DNA from: Mimachlamys varia
Taxonomy: Eukaryota; Mollusca; Bivalvia; Pectinida; Pectinidae
Reading direction: 5' to 3'
Assembly (NCBI GenBank): GCA_947623455.1
Contig: OX392536.1
Location: forward strand, 38,693,465 to 38,757,464
Length of the DNA stretch: 64,000 nt
Shown in pieces: positions 49,188 through 62,926 of the stretch; position 1 is the stretch's first letter, and each line of letters opens with the position of its first letter. The notes under the pieces were generated by a model that was not told the origin of the DNA, made no database searches, and worked only from the letters and a program-made list of their open reading frames with translations. Position numbers and translations under genes: made by a program.

Positions 49188-49902
49188 ACGGGGAGAAACT
49201 TTGAGATAAGACAGGGTAAGGAGGCACCAAGGGTAGAGTTTTATAGAGAATGTCAGGAAACATGACTTGTGAATAGTTTAATGAAACATTTTGATGTGCG
49301 ATGTTCCAGGGAAAGATGAGATAGGGTGGTGGAGAATTATGATACAGTTAATGTGTTAGCAGTCATGGTTAATGTTAACACAGCTAACTGTCAATATCTC
49401 TAGTCGATAAATGTGTCGAGGAGTACCTGCGGGGGATCTTGTTTTTAGGATAAAAACCCAATCATGCAGAGGGCATTATCCATTTAATTTTCGATATTTC
49501 CATAATATTTTTTCGAGTGACGTTGTTTTGTAATGTTCCACTGGCCCTGAGGTTTTTTCGTAAAAAATTGTGATGAAGAATATATCTGTTATTTTATAAC
49601 CTATTATACGGTTTTATCTAGCAAGAGCGGGTGAAAAAAAAAAGTATAATTTGCTGAGTTCATGATCATTGCCAAGAAAACAATGAAATTTTACTCCAAA
49701 TCTACTTTAGAGCTGCAAAAGATTTGTGTGTTTACTTCAAATAGAAATAAATCTGTGAGAAAAAAAATAGTGTGAAGCGAAGAAGTGGGGGAACAAGTTA
49801 ACAGAATTATGCTGAAAAATCAATACGTCAAGGATCCATTAGTTGTATAATGGTAGCAGGGGCAGCCGCCCGCTTCCCTCCCCACCCTACATTTAAAGGC
49901 GC

Positions 49903-49926
49903 TGACCTTCAATTCTATGAAGGTCA
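49903..49926. promoter_or_regulatory. everted nuclear-receptor half-sites in a 24-bp dyad
   Basis: TGACCTTCA (49903-49911) and TGAAGGTCA (49918-49926) are exact reverse complements separated by 6 bases. They contain TGACCT and AGGTCA half-sites in everted orientation. Nuclear receptors bind such half-sites, and TCAAGGTCA-type extended sites suit monomeric receptors. Its position in a first intron fits an enhancer; function is inferred. Confidence 0.3.
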
Positions 49927-52880
49927 CACCTTCCCACATTTCCTTTTCATCGAGCAATTCATAGACAGTAAATTACTGGTGACAGGGAGGGATGCACAGT
50001 TCTCAGTCATTGGGTCTTTTCCGGGGAAACCCCAGGAAATTACGCGATAATTGGCTTTATGGAGTTGAAATTGGGTTAAAAATAAGGGGATGTTTAAAAC
50101 ATGAACGTAATGGGTCGAACCCAGGAGTCGAAATTGTGCCGGCGACTCTGAGACTCTCCCTGACTGGAAAGGTGACGATTGTAGCACTTTCTATGGCACA
50201 GAACATCAAAATTGTTAAAAACATGGCACCATGGGGAATGATTTAAATATTGCCCAGACTCAATGATTTCTGCAAAATTCATAATCTTGATTTAGGAGTA
50301 AAAATAATTGGATTTGATGTTGTATATTTCATAATTTTCCCACTAGAAACATGCTTATTGATTTTGCTTGTGTTGGATGTTAACTTGAGTTTGGTATAGA
50401 CATGGTGCTGTAGTTAGAATCCATACTGGACGGAATAGGGAGGAGGTTTGGAAAGTATTACTTTGACGGCCTAGAGAGTTGGAAATAAAGGAAGCGGTGA
50501 AGATTAAAACTTTTAAGAAGCTTTTTGAGTGTTTTTTTGAAAGAACCCTATTTATTATTTTTTTATTTTCCTGAATCAACTTCAACCACTTCCTGATCTT
50601 CGCTTTGATTTGTATGATGCCTCATTTTTTTTATTGTTTATTCAATCAATTTGGGTTTTATGGAAAGGAAGGGTCGCAGACAAAACCTGATGCAGTTACA
50701 ATGCATTAAAATAATATTTGGTTGACCGTTCAACTGTGATACTGAAAGAAAATATTTGTGTTTAATGTTACATTTTTTATAAGTTCAAACATTTTTTTAG
50801 CCGAAAAATCTATATGCTTGGTGTGGAATAACAAACTTGAACTGTATCAACTAACACAACACATAGAAGGTTTATTTAGAGACCCTGCAGGTGCTTGTCT
50901 TTATAGGAAAGCTCAGCCTGCTGGCGTATTGGCCATTGATTGCAGGCAGCACCAAATTGGGCGCAGCTAAGAACATAAAACCAAAACATGGCAGGATAGC
51001 ATTGGCCAATGACTGGGGCTGATTTTGGCTCCAGAGGATCATCAATCCCTGACCCGCTCTGGTTAATGTGTGCAGTGTGTTCAAACCCTAATCCAGTATA
51101 GTTCTGTTTTTTATCTCCTTTGTTTGAAATTTGCGCTATACACTTATCAGGGAAATTGTAAATAATTTATTGCCATAGAACCACAAAAGGTTACAAACAA
51201 TCACTGTTCGTAGTGTCTGGCCAGTGTCAGGGCCTCTCTATCAAGTCAAATGATTACCATGTTCCTGATAGCACCGAGAAATCCTTGAGAAAGTTTCAAA
51301 TTTATCTTGATATTCAAGAGTTAGTTTCCATGATGGAAATTGTCAAAGTTTTAAAGTTTATCAGCTTGTTAAATTATCAGTTTTAATCTATATGCTGGAA
51401 GTTGTGAAAGTTTTTGAGTTTTATCCGGCAGTAGTTATTTTCTTTCTCATGGTAAATGGCAGGGAAGGTCACCTCACCGTTTATCTCTTTCTGTAGGGTC
51501 TGTTACCACGGTAAACTTATGGCAGGACCAATCAGGATAACCTGTCCTATGTCATAGTAGGGTTTTTCTTGCCCTTACAGATGTGAAAACATGCACCCCA
51601 CGAATTTCCTTGCATGTTTTTTAAACCTTGCAGGTGTGCATTTTTTGGCCCCATGGTTTTTCTTCGTTACTTGGATATCTTTATTTACAGCACTGATATG
51701 TGTCTGTTGTCTGTGAAACAGTACAATATTTACCAATTTTATCACTCAAGATGTTATCCAGAACACGAAATTGCATCCGCCTGATAAACAAAGTATATCA
51801 CAGCATTATAGTGTTCCGTGTGCTCTGTCGGGGCCTATCAGGTTAGCCTAGTCGGTCTTTATCACCAGAACAAATTTATTGGTTTTTGGGAAGCTCCGGC
51901 TCAAACCAAACAATAAAACCTGCAGGGATGTAGACTGCCTGATTGGCTAAAACCAAGTCTGTGAATTTTTGAAATTATGGAAATTGCACGAGTTTAGGTT
52001 CGGTGATAATAAAGGTACCGGTATGAGTATTAGGTGGCAGTATGGGTTTAGATAAGATTATCGGGATAAAAAGTGGGTTCGTTTAAATTCTGGTTTCATA
52101 AGATAGATACAAGAGCATTGAACTCCCAATTTGATTCTCATATGATAAATGTATACAAAATTGTGAGCTTTATAGAAAATCCTTGTGTACTTATATCTAT
52201 ATATGATATCTTATTCTGAATATGGCAAATACACATTTATCATGATTCTCATTTATAGAGATTTGATTGATATATTTCATTTTAAAATTATCTAACATGA
52301 AAAATTCTTGAATAAGTAACTTGGGTTTAAATGCTGTTTTTAGCTATGAAAAAAAGAAATGTTCAAGTTTTGTTAAATTTCTGGATTTATCTCGTGAAAA
52401 AAACCCATCGCTGTATCAGTCTGTGTTAAATAATTGTGCACAGTTTTACAATGTATGGAGCTGGGTTTTTATCATAGAATTTCAGCAATACTTAATTGAA
52501 GTACATAAGTGTAACTTGTCATTGGAGTTTGAGCGTGGCCTAGCTGTACTTGAGAATTGTTTCAACACTAGGTAGATCCTGCCTGGGTTCGGAGGCTGGT
52601 TGGTGGTGGACCTCTTCCTCCTTATACACACAGCAAGCACTTGCAAACATAAGTGGAGAGAGCAAGTGCATTCGGCAACAGGAAAACAGGCCTAGCTTAA
52701 AATCCAGTCCTTACTTCAGGCTTTTTTTTTGCTTTGTTTAAGGATTTTTATTTTCTGAAATAGCTATTTCTTTAATAATGTGGAATAGTATTTGTCATAG
52801 TTTTACCCTAGTAATTTCAGGCATTTCAGGCTTATTGTGATGTGGACAATAGGTCAATTACAATGTTGATTAAGGCATTG

Positions 52881-53670
52881 CCGGCTCTTCTGTAATTGTG
52901 AACATTGTCAGATTTTGTAATGTTCAGGCAATGTTTGCCTTTTTGTGGGCATTACCAGTTTCTGTGATTGCCAAGATTTTGTTTAATTTTAGGCATTGCC
53001 AGCTCTTGTATGATTGTGGGCAATGCTTAGTTGCAGTGATTTTGGACATGCAATGTCACAGTTTTCTGTTTGTTTGGGCATTATTTGTCAGTAATGCCAG
53101 TTTTTCTGTTTGTTGGGCATTGCTGGGTTTCCTGTCTGTCAGTAATGCCAGGTTTTCTGTTTGTTGGGCATTGCTGGGTTTCCTGTCTGTCAGTAATGCC
53201 AGGTTTTCTGTTTGTTGGGCATTGCTGAATTTCCTGTCTGTCAGTGATGCCAGGTTTTCTGTTTGTTGGGCATTGCTGGGTTTCCTGTCTGTCAGTAATG
53301 CCAGGTTTTCTGTTTGTTGGGCATTGCTGAATTTCTTGTCTGTCAGTGATGCCAGGTTTTCTGTTTGTTGGACATTGCTGAGTTTCCTGTCTGTCAGTAA
53401 TGCCAGGTTTTCTGTTTGTTGGACATTGCTGGGTTTCCTGTCTGTCAGTAATGCCAAATTTTCTGTTTGTTGGGCATTGCTGGGTTTCCTGCCTGTCAGT
53501 AATGCCAGGTTTTCTGTTTGTTGGGCATTGTTGGGTTTCCTGTCTATCAGTAATGCCAGATTTTCTGTTTGTTGGGCATTGCTGAGTTTCCTGTCTGTCA
53601 GTAATGCCAGGTTTTCTGTTTGTTGGGCATTGCGGGGTTTCCTGTCTGTCAGTAATGCCAGGTTTTCTGC
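52881..53670. repeat. 51-bp minisatellite, open on both strands
   Basis: The core at 53061-53670 has about 12 copies of a unit built from GTTTTCTGTTTGTTGGGCAT, TGCTGGGTTTCCTGTCTG and TCAGTAATGCCAG. Diverged relatives with the same GGCATT/AATGCC theme extend left to about 52881. The unit is 17 codons, so a plus frame of 272 codons (52898-53716; unit VSNARFSVCWALLGFLS) and a minus frame of 218 codons both stay open. The plus frame opens with GTG, not ATG, and its first ATG lies near 52928. No splice sites or domain support translation, and it lies within the presumed intron. Indels between units are absent in the core, which is why the frames survive. Confidence 0.92.
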
Positions 53671-56600
53671 CATGCCTTTGGGAGGGAGCAGACTTGAGGA
53701 AAGCTTACACACTTGAGTGGGTTAGGAAGGGAAACACTGGACGGGATCAGGGTATACATACCAGGCTATGTAAACAATTCACTGCCACACGTAGAAACAA
53801 ATCATTGTAACAGAAGTCCTCCCTGGACTCCCGATATTTCACATTTAATGGTATTGTATGTATCAAACGTAGTCAAATCAAAATATTAACGCCAAATATT
53901 TCTTTAACCATGATCATTCTAAAACTCAAATTTATACATTTATAGGTCTTCTTAAATGGGATAACCATTTGGATTGGAATATAAAATTTCCTTAAAGGTT
54001 TCTGTTGAACCATCTGGAATGTAATGATAAGTAAGGCTGAGGGGCTTCACTTTCTCATTAGTCGATGAAAGATACTGCAGTTATGTTTACATGAACCCTA
54101 TGGTTATGAACATGCAATGTCAACATAGGAAATGGCCTTGAATTTGTAAAACCCTAATTACATATCCCAGTGCAGACTCGCTGGACTGTAGAGAAAGCAA
54201 TTACTGTAAACCAACATTTTTCCTAAATTTTATTCTTCCTCAAAAAAATTTGTAGTAATTCCCCAGAAACATGAAGAAATGGTTTTTTCTGCCATGTTTA
54301 CTCCAATTCAATTTTTTTAAATTAAACCAAAAAATATCATTGCTCTAGATGTATCTATTTAAGGATAGTTTTTAAAAAATGTATTTCTTAATTATCCATT
54401 TTCTTAAATAATATTTGCTTTTTGACAAAAGAAAAGACATTTTTTTCATAAAACAGCGGCCACATTTAACAGATGATACTCGGCTCCATGCATAATTTAT
54501 GTTTAAAAAAAAGCAGGTCGGATGCCGCAGAGAAGGAGAGATTTTGTGAGAATGGATCAAGCTCCATAATGACAAGTGGTGAATCAGTATGATTCAGAGC
54601 AGGGACAATATTTATGATTCAGCTGTGGTCAGAATCCCCCTACAGGCGGAGAAGAGGGGGCCACATAGATTTTAATCAGATTGGTAATTCTGGTTTCTCT
54701 GCTGTTGGGGAACTGTACATGTAGATTAGGCAATATTGGCTAGAGATTTATTTTCACTTTAACTTGGCATGACTCAAACTCGCCAAAAATCGCCTTTGCA
54801 GAAACAATCTGGCAGGGTTCTACGTAGCTACTGGGGGACATTTTTGCAGTGTGCCACGATCTTAATCACATTGATTATTCTAGTTCCCTTTATTGGAATA
54901 ACGTCCAAGATTAGGGCAAATTTGCACAAGATTTACTGCCATGTAAATTCAATATGAGTTTGTCATGGACCTGCAAAAAATCTTGATTTTGAATTTCTTT
55001 TTTATTATAGGCATGTGCAACTTCGGCACACCACTTGCAACAAATTAATTTTGAATATTAAATTCAAATTATAAATGATTCATTGCTCATTTAGGGTTTG
55101 CATATTTTACAAAACTAATTTGGTACCATGCAATTTTCAAGATAGCTTAATTACAAGGTCAAAAGCTACATGTTTATTAAATTACATATTTCACATCTTA
55201 GTAAGTTGATTTAAAATGGCTCAATTTAAAATTAAAATATTTTTATGCATATACATGCATATGTAAATATTTTAAAATATTCAACATTTATATGTACAAT
55301 TTATGCATGGTTGCATAATGAAGTTAATACAGTTTTAATGGGAAAGTGAAACCTGAGATCAGAAATTTCATCAGGAAATGATGGTAAATGTTGACTCGTA
55401 CAGCTTTAGAAAAAACGTCAGATCCTGACCCCAAAACGGAAACAATCCACATAAACATCTTTACGTGAGCTCGGGTTATTAATCCGTGAGATTTGAACTC
55501 CAAACTGTAGGCCATATGTCATAATATAGAGTAACGCTTCCATCACATGAACAACTCACATAAAAGACAGCCATTTTCTTTGATATTCATAACTCTGACA
55601 CTGTATTTAATGTCGACAGTTTAGAAATATGACAAGACCAGTACAGTCTAGATAGGTATATGAGGATATATTTTCTGACAAGTAAGTTGTGTTAGGGACG
55701 AGAGATCTTTTCCTTGTATGAAACATGTTTTGGAAGCAATATGGAGCAATCACCCTGGGGCGAAAATTGTTTTGGCTTTTTACATCACATGACTCATGTT
55801 CATTAGAAGTAGGATGATCGTGGGTCGTTTGCTACGGTGACATTAATATCCACGGTGGTGTTTTGTAGTGGCCTTTTATATCTGGCAGATAAAACCAACG
55901 CTGTGGTCAGAATCTGTTTCACGCCTAATTAGGATAAACGCATGTGTCCACCCTACACGAGTCCGGACAAGATAAGTGTAGCCAGTGGACATTGATGGCT
56001 TTGGACAGGACACCAGTTGTAACCTTGTACAGTAAATTAATGGCTTCCTGTCTCAGACACCTAGGTAGTGCAGAGTCTCAAAAATAAAAAAAAAATACAA
56101 ACTATTTCAGTTAATGTCACAAGCTACACTGCTTTATGTGTGCAATATTTGTGATAGTACAGTATTAGAATTTAATCAAGAGATATAGAAACGAAAAAGA
56201 ACAAGAAATGACGAATGATTATGAATGATGATGTATACTGAATTATCCATTATACTTGGTGATAATAGAATGTTGTCCCTATAGTATTTTTTTTTTAACT
56301 TTTATTAATGTTATGCCTTTTCCAACAACATTCCTTTCGTCAGGAAACAAGGAAAATCATTTTTCAGAGGCCTATCTTACTAAAAACACTGTCATACAAA
56401 TGTGTTTGCTGTGTTAGATTTTTGTGACAGTCAACAAGGATTGAGTGTAGATGATGGCCACTGTTGTGGAGAGTTATGGCCGCCTGTCACTGTGGTGATG
56501 GCTTGTGGCCACTGCCCTGTCCTGGACTCTCATTTTCTCTTAAACACTGTGACCACAACATGGTAAATGTTCTACAACTTTGACAGACATAAATGGAAAA

Positions 56601-58782
56601 TGAAAATCCAGAAATCAAGTCACTTAATTCCATATAACACTTCAACATAGTACTTAAATATAGGTTAATTAATCAGTTGGTAAGGTTTTGTCATCAGAAG
56701 GTATTTATAAGTTCGGGAACATTACAGGATATTGAATGTGTGGAACATCTACTGTACACTGGAAGAGAAATAGCATGGAAATTGAATGAGATTGACCAAA
56801 GGCTAGGTCAATATCCAATAAAAAATCAATAATTGAGAGGCACTAGACCATGAGAAATAGGCAGGAAAGGGGAATGACAAAACTTCAATCTTGTAGAGTT
56901 TTGACAGACAAAACTAAACACTCATGTAGGTCTGGATACGAACCCATGGGTCACAAGTCTACTCGGTTGGTTCTTCTTTCCAGTTGAACCAATTTAGACA
57001 TAAAATTGTAGAAAACGTAAGATTGGGCTCCTTTTGAACTGTTTTGTACAATATATTCTTTGATGGAGTGTGAAAGGGTCTGATCAGAACCTATGATGTC
57101 CTGTAATTGTTTATTTTCTAATTCTAGGTAGAATTTGATTTAAAACACATGTTGAAACTTGGTTTTGTGGAGAGCTCTTTTAAATTCATAAAGTTTATTT
57201 ATTTCATTTGCTTTTTAGAAGTTGATTTGAAAGTGAGACATTTATAGGAAATAAACTTTGACAAATCCATAGATGTTTGTTTGAGGGTTGAGATTCATTT
57301 TAGCAGCACTGTATTCATTTGGCTTTGAATTAAAACAATCTTGTACAAGAGAATTAATGTTTGCTCTTCACAGTGAAGAAAAAATAGAAATTTTGCATAA
57401 CCTTGAATTGATTTCCAACAAGCATTTCACCTTGACAATGGAGAAATTAATGTTTAAATTGAATTTGAAACAGCAGGTTTTTTAGCTCTATTCTTAGAAA
57501 GGAAACAAAAAAAATCAAAATTTCAAATAAAGAATGATGTCGATTTCAAAGAAACAAGTTAATTTTGTGTGAGATTCTGTCATTGATATCAATCTTTTAG
57601 TCATCGTGTACGGACTTTTTGTCTGTTGCTGGATTTCGGATTCGGGCTGTTGTGAGACACATTAGGGCCTTCCCATGCAAGAAGTGTGTAACTTTCACTT
57701 CTAGTTATCAGGGTCTGAGAAATGCTTTCCCCGGTGGAGAGAGACATCACGAATAGCTATCACAGTGGATTTTGTAAACTAGACACTGACAGCTAACAAA
57801 CTCACTGCCAGTCAATATTAAAGGTGATATGTTTAAATACAAAACAGCACATTCTACGAATTAATACACTTATAATATGTTTTAATATATATATGTTTTA
57901 AAAAAAGGGTTAAATCCCCCCCATTTTTATTTATAAATATTAACGATTTTCCTATTTTAGGTAATCAATCTTAGTTATTCATGACTTTTCAGTTGTTTTA
58001 TTTTTTGAAGAATGACTTTCACCTAGATTGACATATCTCCTTCTAAATGATAAGATATGTGTATAAGCTGAATTCCTTTGAAGTTATATGACTTGGAGAA
58101 ACTTCATTAACAGTGTTAAATTAATAGCAATATGACATCAACAGGGTCATTCTGAAGTAATTAACAACAAAAATTGCTTTCTGAAGAGTTTTTCTTTTTA
58201 AGATGATAATGCGAGTAAATTATAATATTTGATTAATAATGAATTATTCAGGAACATAAGTGTTCACAAACTGGACGATATTAACATAGTTTATAGCTTG
58301 TTTTAACAAAGACAGAACAAGTTTGTCTAGCTGGTAAACCTTATCTTGTTCGAGGAAAGTTGTATAAATCTGGAAAAAAATGACATCTAGATTTCTGGTT
58401 ATTCAGCACGGGCTGTTTATAGTTTGCCCGAAGCAGGAATTATATTTAACAGAATGATCTTGTTCTGAAAAAAAAATAATATCATGTTATATAATATTGA
58501 AAATAAGCTCAGTAAAACCCACAGAAGATTAATGAGAAGGTTTTAGATTTTTCTTGATGTGAAATGTAATTTTTCCTTTATTACAGCAGACTGGGTCTGT
58601 TTGATGTGTTTGAAGTCATTGTCATTAGTAACACTTGTGCTGACAATTCATCTTGTTAGGAAAGATATATGAAAATAAATTCTTGTGTATGTGAGATTTT
58701 GATAGGTCATGATGGGTTTTGTAGATAAAGATGATCAGATCTTTTCACCTGATAATGACAAATACAATAATAGGCCCATAAA
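53671..58782 (+). other. intron continuation, no exon seen
   Basis: AT-rich with many homopolymer A and T runs. The 62-codon plus frame at 54769-54957 has a hydrophobic stretch (FLQCATILITLIILVPFIGI) but no splice sites or family resemblance. No tandem array or RNA gene is seen. Confidence 0.45.
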
Positions 58783-58946
58783 GAAATCCCCTTAAGGGGT
58801 CAGACCTATCACCTGAGTGTACATCTCCTTGTCATCAGACGGGAGATCTCTATTGTGGTACCACATACCACACTATAAAACCTGTCTTCAAGGGTCAAGG
58901 AAATTAATTAACCTGTTACTGTATATAGACCCCTTTAGGGGATTTC
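58783..58946. mobile_element. small inverted-repeat element
   Basis: GAAATCCCCTTAAGGGGTC (58783-58801) and GACCCCTTTAGGGGATTTC (58928-58946) are reverse complements at 18 of 19 positions. Each end is also a near-palindrome around CCCCTTAAGGGG. The interior is about 126 bp, with a GTGGTACCAC palindrome and no coding capacity. It resembles a small MITE; a target-site duplication was not identified. Confidence 0.5.
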
Positions 58947-61009
58947 TCCTTCTATATTTAGCAGTTTGACTGGTCAGAGAAAACAGATAATGTCCAGTTT
59001 CTATAGTGACAAGATTAGATAATGTTTACATATCACATTAATAGAGTAGCAATGATGTCTGTGTCGCCAGCAGGTTTCTAACAAGCTTAGGTTAAAACCT
59101 TTTCAAATAGTTTAAAAATTCAAAATTAAAGGTTTTTAAATTAATACATACTTGCTGTCAAGTTGCAGGCCTCCAATTTCAATTTTGAAACTTACAAATC
59201 TTTTTTCAATAATTTCTAAGTGTAAAAGTAGAAAAACATTTTATTCCAAAAAGAAATTGTTTAATTGATCCAAATAATTAATTGTCTTCAAAGATAAAGG
59301 GAGGAACTTTACAGAAACAGAAAGAGACAGATATACGTGTAAACCTTAAAAAACCTGTATGATAAATAGACGTTTAGATCTACAGCTATACATGGTATAA
59401 ACAAGAAAAAAAATAGTGTTTTAGGAAGGGCAAACGTAACTGTTGATGAGACACCCAGGCCTAAAGGGTCCAGCAGGGCTTTAAGGGGCCTTGTTTATGT
59501 ATTGGAGTCGGTGTGTGCCCAGGAGGGCATTGGTATAATGTATTAGTACCAGTAGGCACTAGTGTAATGTATTAGGACCAGTAGGTGTAAATCAGCTGGC
59601 AGCAAGCACCTGCCTGATTGGTGGACATTGATTAATATTGTCCAAGCTGTCCTGGATATAGACAGGTCTGAGATATTGGTTCAGCCTCCCAATAAACTTA
59701 GGTAATTGTATGCTAAGTCAGGGCATGGCCATGTGCCCACAGCACACGGACAAACAAGACGGAATACGACAAACAAAAAAGTGATTTTTTTGTCACAGTT
59801 TCAGAATCACAATGGCTAAGCATACATGTACCTAATGCATAATACATCATTTGTCAGCAAATTGATCTAGTGTTATTACAGTAAGACTCTAATCCCCAAT
59901 AAATGATTCTGGGAGGGGCGGCCTGCTTCTGGAAGCGGTACAGAAGCTGGGATTATGTTTAGTCTAAGTTAAATCTAAGAAGGTTAGAAAAACAGGAAAA
60001 AATATACACGAGAAAAGAAATGGACCGATAAGTAATGATTAGTGTTAAAATGTCTGGATAGAAAAAGTGTCGGGTAAATCACATTTTGATAATGTGCTGA
60101 TTAAGATTAATACAAAACAGGTTTGAAGGCTGACAACATCACAAAATTATATCAAATGATTGTGAGGTTCAGAAACAGGAAGTCAAACCCCAAAAATGTA
60201 AAGCTGTAAATGTGCTCTAGCTTTGAACTTGGAAAAAAAACCCATTCACATTACACGTTTTATTGATTGAAAATAGTATTGAAAAACTAATTACTGTTGA
60301 TTATGAGATTGAAATTGTAGAATTTTGGAGTTTAAAAAAAGAAATGAAATAATCAGAAATTATTTTTCAGCTTAAAAACGGTTTGAATCATATAGAAAAT
60401 ATATTTATGGTACTTGAGAAAATCAAATCCTGGAAGTTATCAGTAGTAGATGCTTTAAAACTTAAAAAGTAAAATTTACTATTATGGACAAGATATCTGA
60501 TTCGTTTGAATATTATTGTTACCATCAAAATTTGTGGGTAGCTACCATTGTAATCTATCTGAGTACTTACATCTCATTATAACTAGTTTTGGAGGAAGCT
60601 TGCTAGTGGTTGTTGGGGGAGGGCTTATGTATTGGATTCGTTAATATTTTTGATGAGGAACAGAGTTTCTCCATTATTTCACTAACCTTTTGAACATATC
60701 GAGGTCAATTTCTGCAAGCTCCCAAAGAGGCATAGCATCTAAATTGCATTAAGAATATAATATTAATAAACAAATTTTGGATTTGTAGTAACTATTTCAT
60801 AAACAGAATTATTTCTTACAAAATCTTTTCCAAATCAGACAACATATTGGCAGTTATTAATAAATAAATAAAAAATACGTAAAATGTGCAGTCATTTTGA
60901 AAGATCATTTCTATCATCTGTCTCTATTTCCTATGGTCAGTGAGATGTTCATTTACTAATTTAACTTCTTTCTTATAATCATACAAAGGGGTGCCTATAA
61001 GATTAGACT
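58947..61009 (+). other. intron continuation, no exon seen
   Basis: AT-rich. A roughly 30-bp imperfect duplication (AATGTATTAGTACCAGTAGG and AATGTATTAGGACCAGTAGG) lies at about 59537-59586. No gene or RNA is supported. Confidence 0.4.
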
Positions 61010-61325
61010 GTCTGGTCAGGGAATGTCCATCTGGCCTGGTTGCTAGAGACTGTCCAACTGGCCTTGTTGCTAGAGACTGTCCAACTGGCCTGGTTGCCGG
61101 GGACTGTCCAACTGGCCTGGTTGTCATGGACTGTCCGACTGGCCTGGTTGTCATGGACTGTCCAACTGGCCTGGTTGTCAGGGACTGTCCAACTGGCCTG
61201 GTTGTCATGGACTGTCCGACTGGGCTGGTTGTCATGGACTGTCCAACTGGCCTGGTTGTCAGGGACTGTCCAACTGGCCTGGTTGTCATGGACTGTCTGA
61301 CTGGCCTGGTTGTCAGGGACTTGTA
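61010..61325. repeat. 27-bp minisatellite, open on both strands
   Basis: About 12 units of GACTGTCCAACTGGCCTGGT then TGTCATG, with TGTCAGG as an alternate and GCTAGAG in the left-most units. The period is nine codons, so a 131-codon plus frame (VVMDCPTGL repeats) and a 134-codon minus frame (MTTRPVGQS repeats) both remain open. The unit contains CAAC-TGGCCTG-GTTG and GTCCA/TGGAC dyads. It lies in the presumed intron and shows no start or splice evidence. Confidence 0.93.
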
Positions 61326-62926
61326 CACCTGGCCTGGGTGTCGGGGTAATAAACTACCATATAGACATCACAGGATGTTGTTCTGACACTGATTACTAGG
61401 CCAACCCATCACTTCGGTCCCGATTGGCTTTATTTCTACGTTTATCCCGTGATAAACTCGCACAAAACATGCGTTTTGACGGATTGAACACGAGCATGTG
61501 ACTCGGCATGCAGTGACAGTTAATGCTTGTTACTGTACATGATTGAATGCTTCGTCGTGCAAAGTTTGAATCAACAAAACTTTAAAAAAACAGTTCGTCA
61601 TCAGTTAAACACTACAGCATGTTTCCCATAATGTGGTGTATTTTGTTAGAAATAATGATGCTAAACAGTTTATTTGTGAATTTATCTTGGATTGAACCAT
61701 TATTCCAGGAATGTCGAGGATTTAAAACGGCCAATTCTCCCTAATTGTATCTTTTATTTGAAAGCAGTATTTGTTTGTCCCTGGAAACCACAATCATATT
61801 TAGAGACCATATGTTTTCTTTCTGGCAGTTTGTCACGATAGTTACGTCAAAACACTGATACAATTCTCAACTTATTCTTTAATAGCTTTAGGATTTACTC
61901 AGAAAATGAGAAGTCATATCCAAAATGATAAGAAATACACAAAGAACCTGAATCTCTTTCCAAAATAAAATCGTGACTGTAATAATTAGCAGAATACTGC
62001 CAATTCTCCAACATCTGTTGGGCTAAAATCATTGTGTTCAACATTTGGATGGTAAAGTTAGGCGATTAGCTGTGTTGCTCTCTCCAGGAACATTCCTAGG
62101 TTTGTTAACAAGGGGAGGACGCCAGGTATATAGTATTGTCTGGTCAGGTACCAGGTATCTCGTCTGCGGAATCTCCAGGTACACATCTTACACAAAGGTT
62201 CTACTGTTCTCCCCCAGACCGTACACAAGCACATACCACTCACACCAATTTCAAAATAATGTTGTGAAAATTTTTACAGAGGCATTTTCTCTTTATCTTA
62301 GTAATTCTCTGGTAATCATTGGTAATTCTTTTACATTATTTTCTGTTTTATTTCATGAAAATGATAAAGACCTGTGTCGTTTTTGGTTTTTCAAGATAAA
62401 CAAATTAAGTTGACCAGACATAATAATCTTGAAGCTTTTAATTAGGACTGGAGGCCTTACTGAGTTGTTGTATTTGTTCCTTGGTAGAAATCCATAGGAA
62501 ACAAGTCTGGTGTAGATGTTTATAACGAAGATTGATTTAATTATCCATCTTCTTAATTGTTTAAAATTGTAACATGACCGAATCACGCTAAATAGAGCGG
62601 TATGTAGCTATTTTAAATTATTACATGATTAATGGGGATATGATAGAGTGACTGACAGTTTTAGGGGAGAAGATGTGATTCATGCCTTTATGAATATGGA
62701 TCTGGACATGCTCAGAATGTTACATCATTTATACAGAAGATTTATTTTGATTACGGAGGAACGTTTATAAAGTGCACTGATGTATCAACTTACAGACAAT
62801 AATTGACTTGATGATCTAGATGCAATCCTGATTTATTGCTGAATTTGTTAAACCTTAATTTAGTTTTAGTTTTAATTACGTGTACTTAAAACGGTGTAAA
62901 GGTTTTATGTTAATTATACAAGAGTT
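61326..62926 (+). other. intron continuation, no exon seen
   Basis: No supported gene. The 122-codon plus frame at 62045-62413 opens with a non-ATG codon (TTG) and has no recognisable domain; a 61-codon minus frame overlaps its left half. Treated as chance. Confidence 0.4.

Larger units (their letters stand above)
46340..52880 (+). other. first part of long first coding intron, no exon seen
   Basis: It starts with the donor GTAAGT. It contains no frame with both splice sites and a recognisable domain. The 84-codon frame at 52321-52575 and those near 49850-50280 have no family resemblance. Notable sites are a G-quadruplex motif on the minus strand (49164-49187) and an everted nuclear-receptor half-site pair (49903-49926). 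Confidence 0.45.

Noticed and set aside
54769..54957. Plus-strand frame with a hydrophobic stretch, possible membrane exon
   Set aside because: Only 62 codons, no flanking splice sites, and AT-rich DNA easily yields such hydrophobic stretches.
56930..57000. Possible fourth tRNA-like SINE head on the minus strand
   Set aside because: Only a weak B-box-like GAACCCATGGG is present, with no A box at the right distance and no recognisable body.
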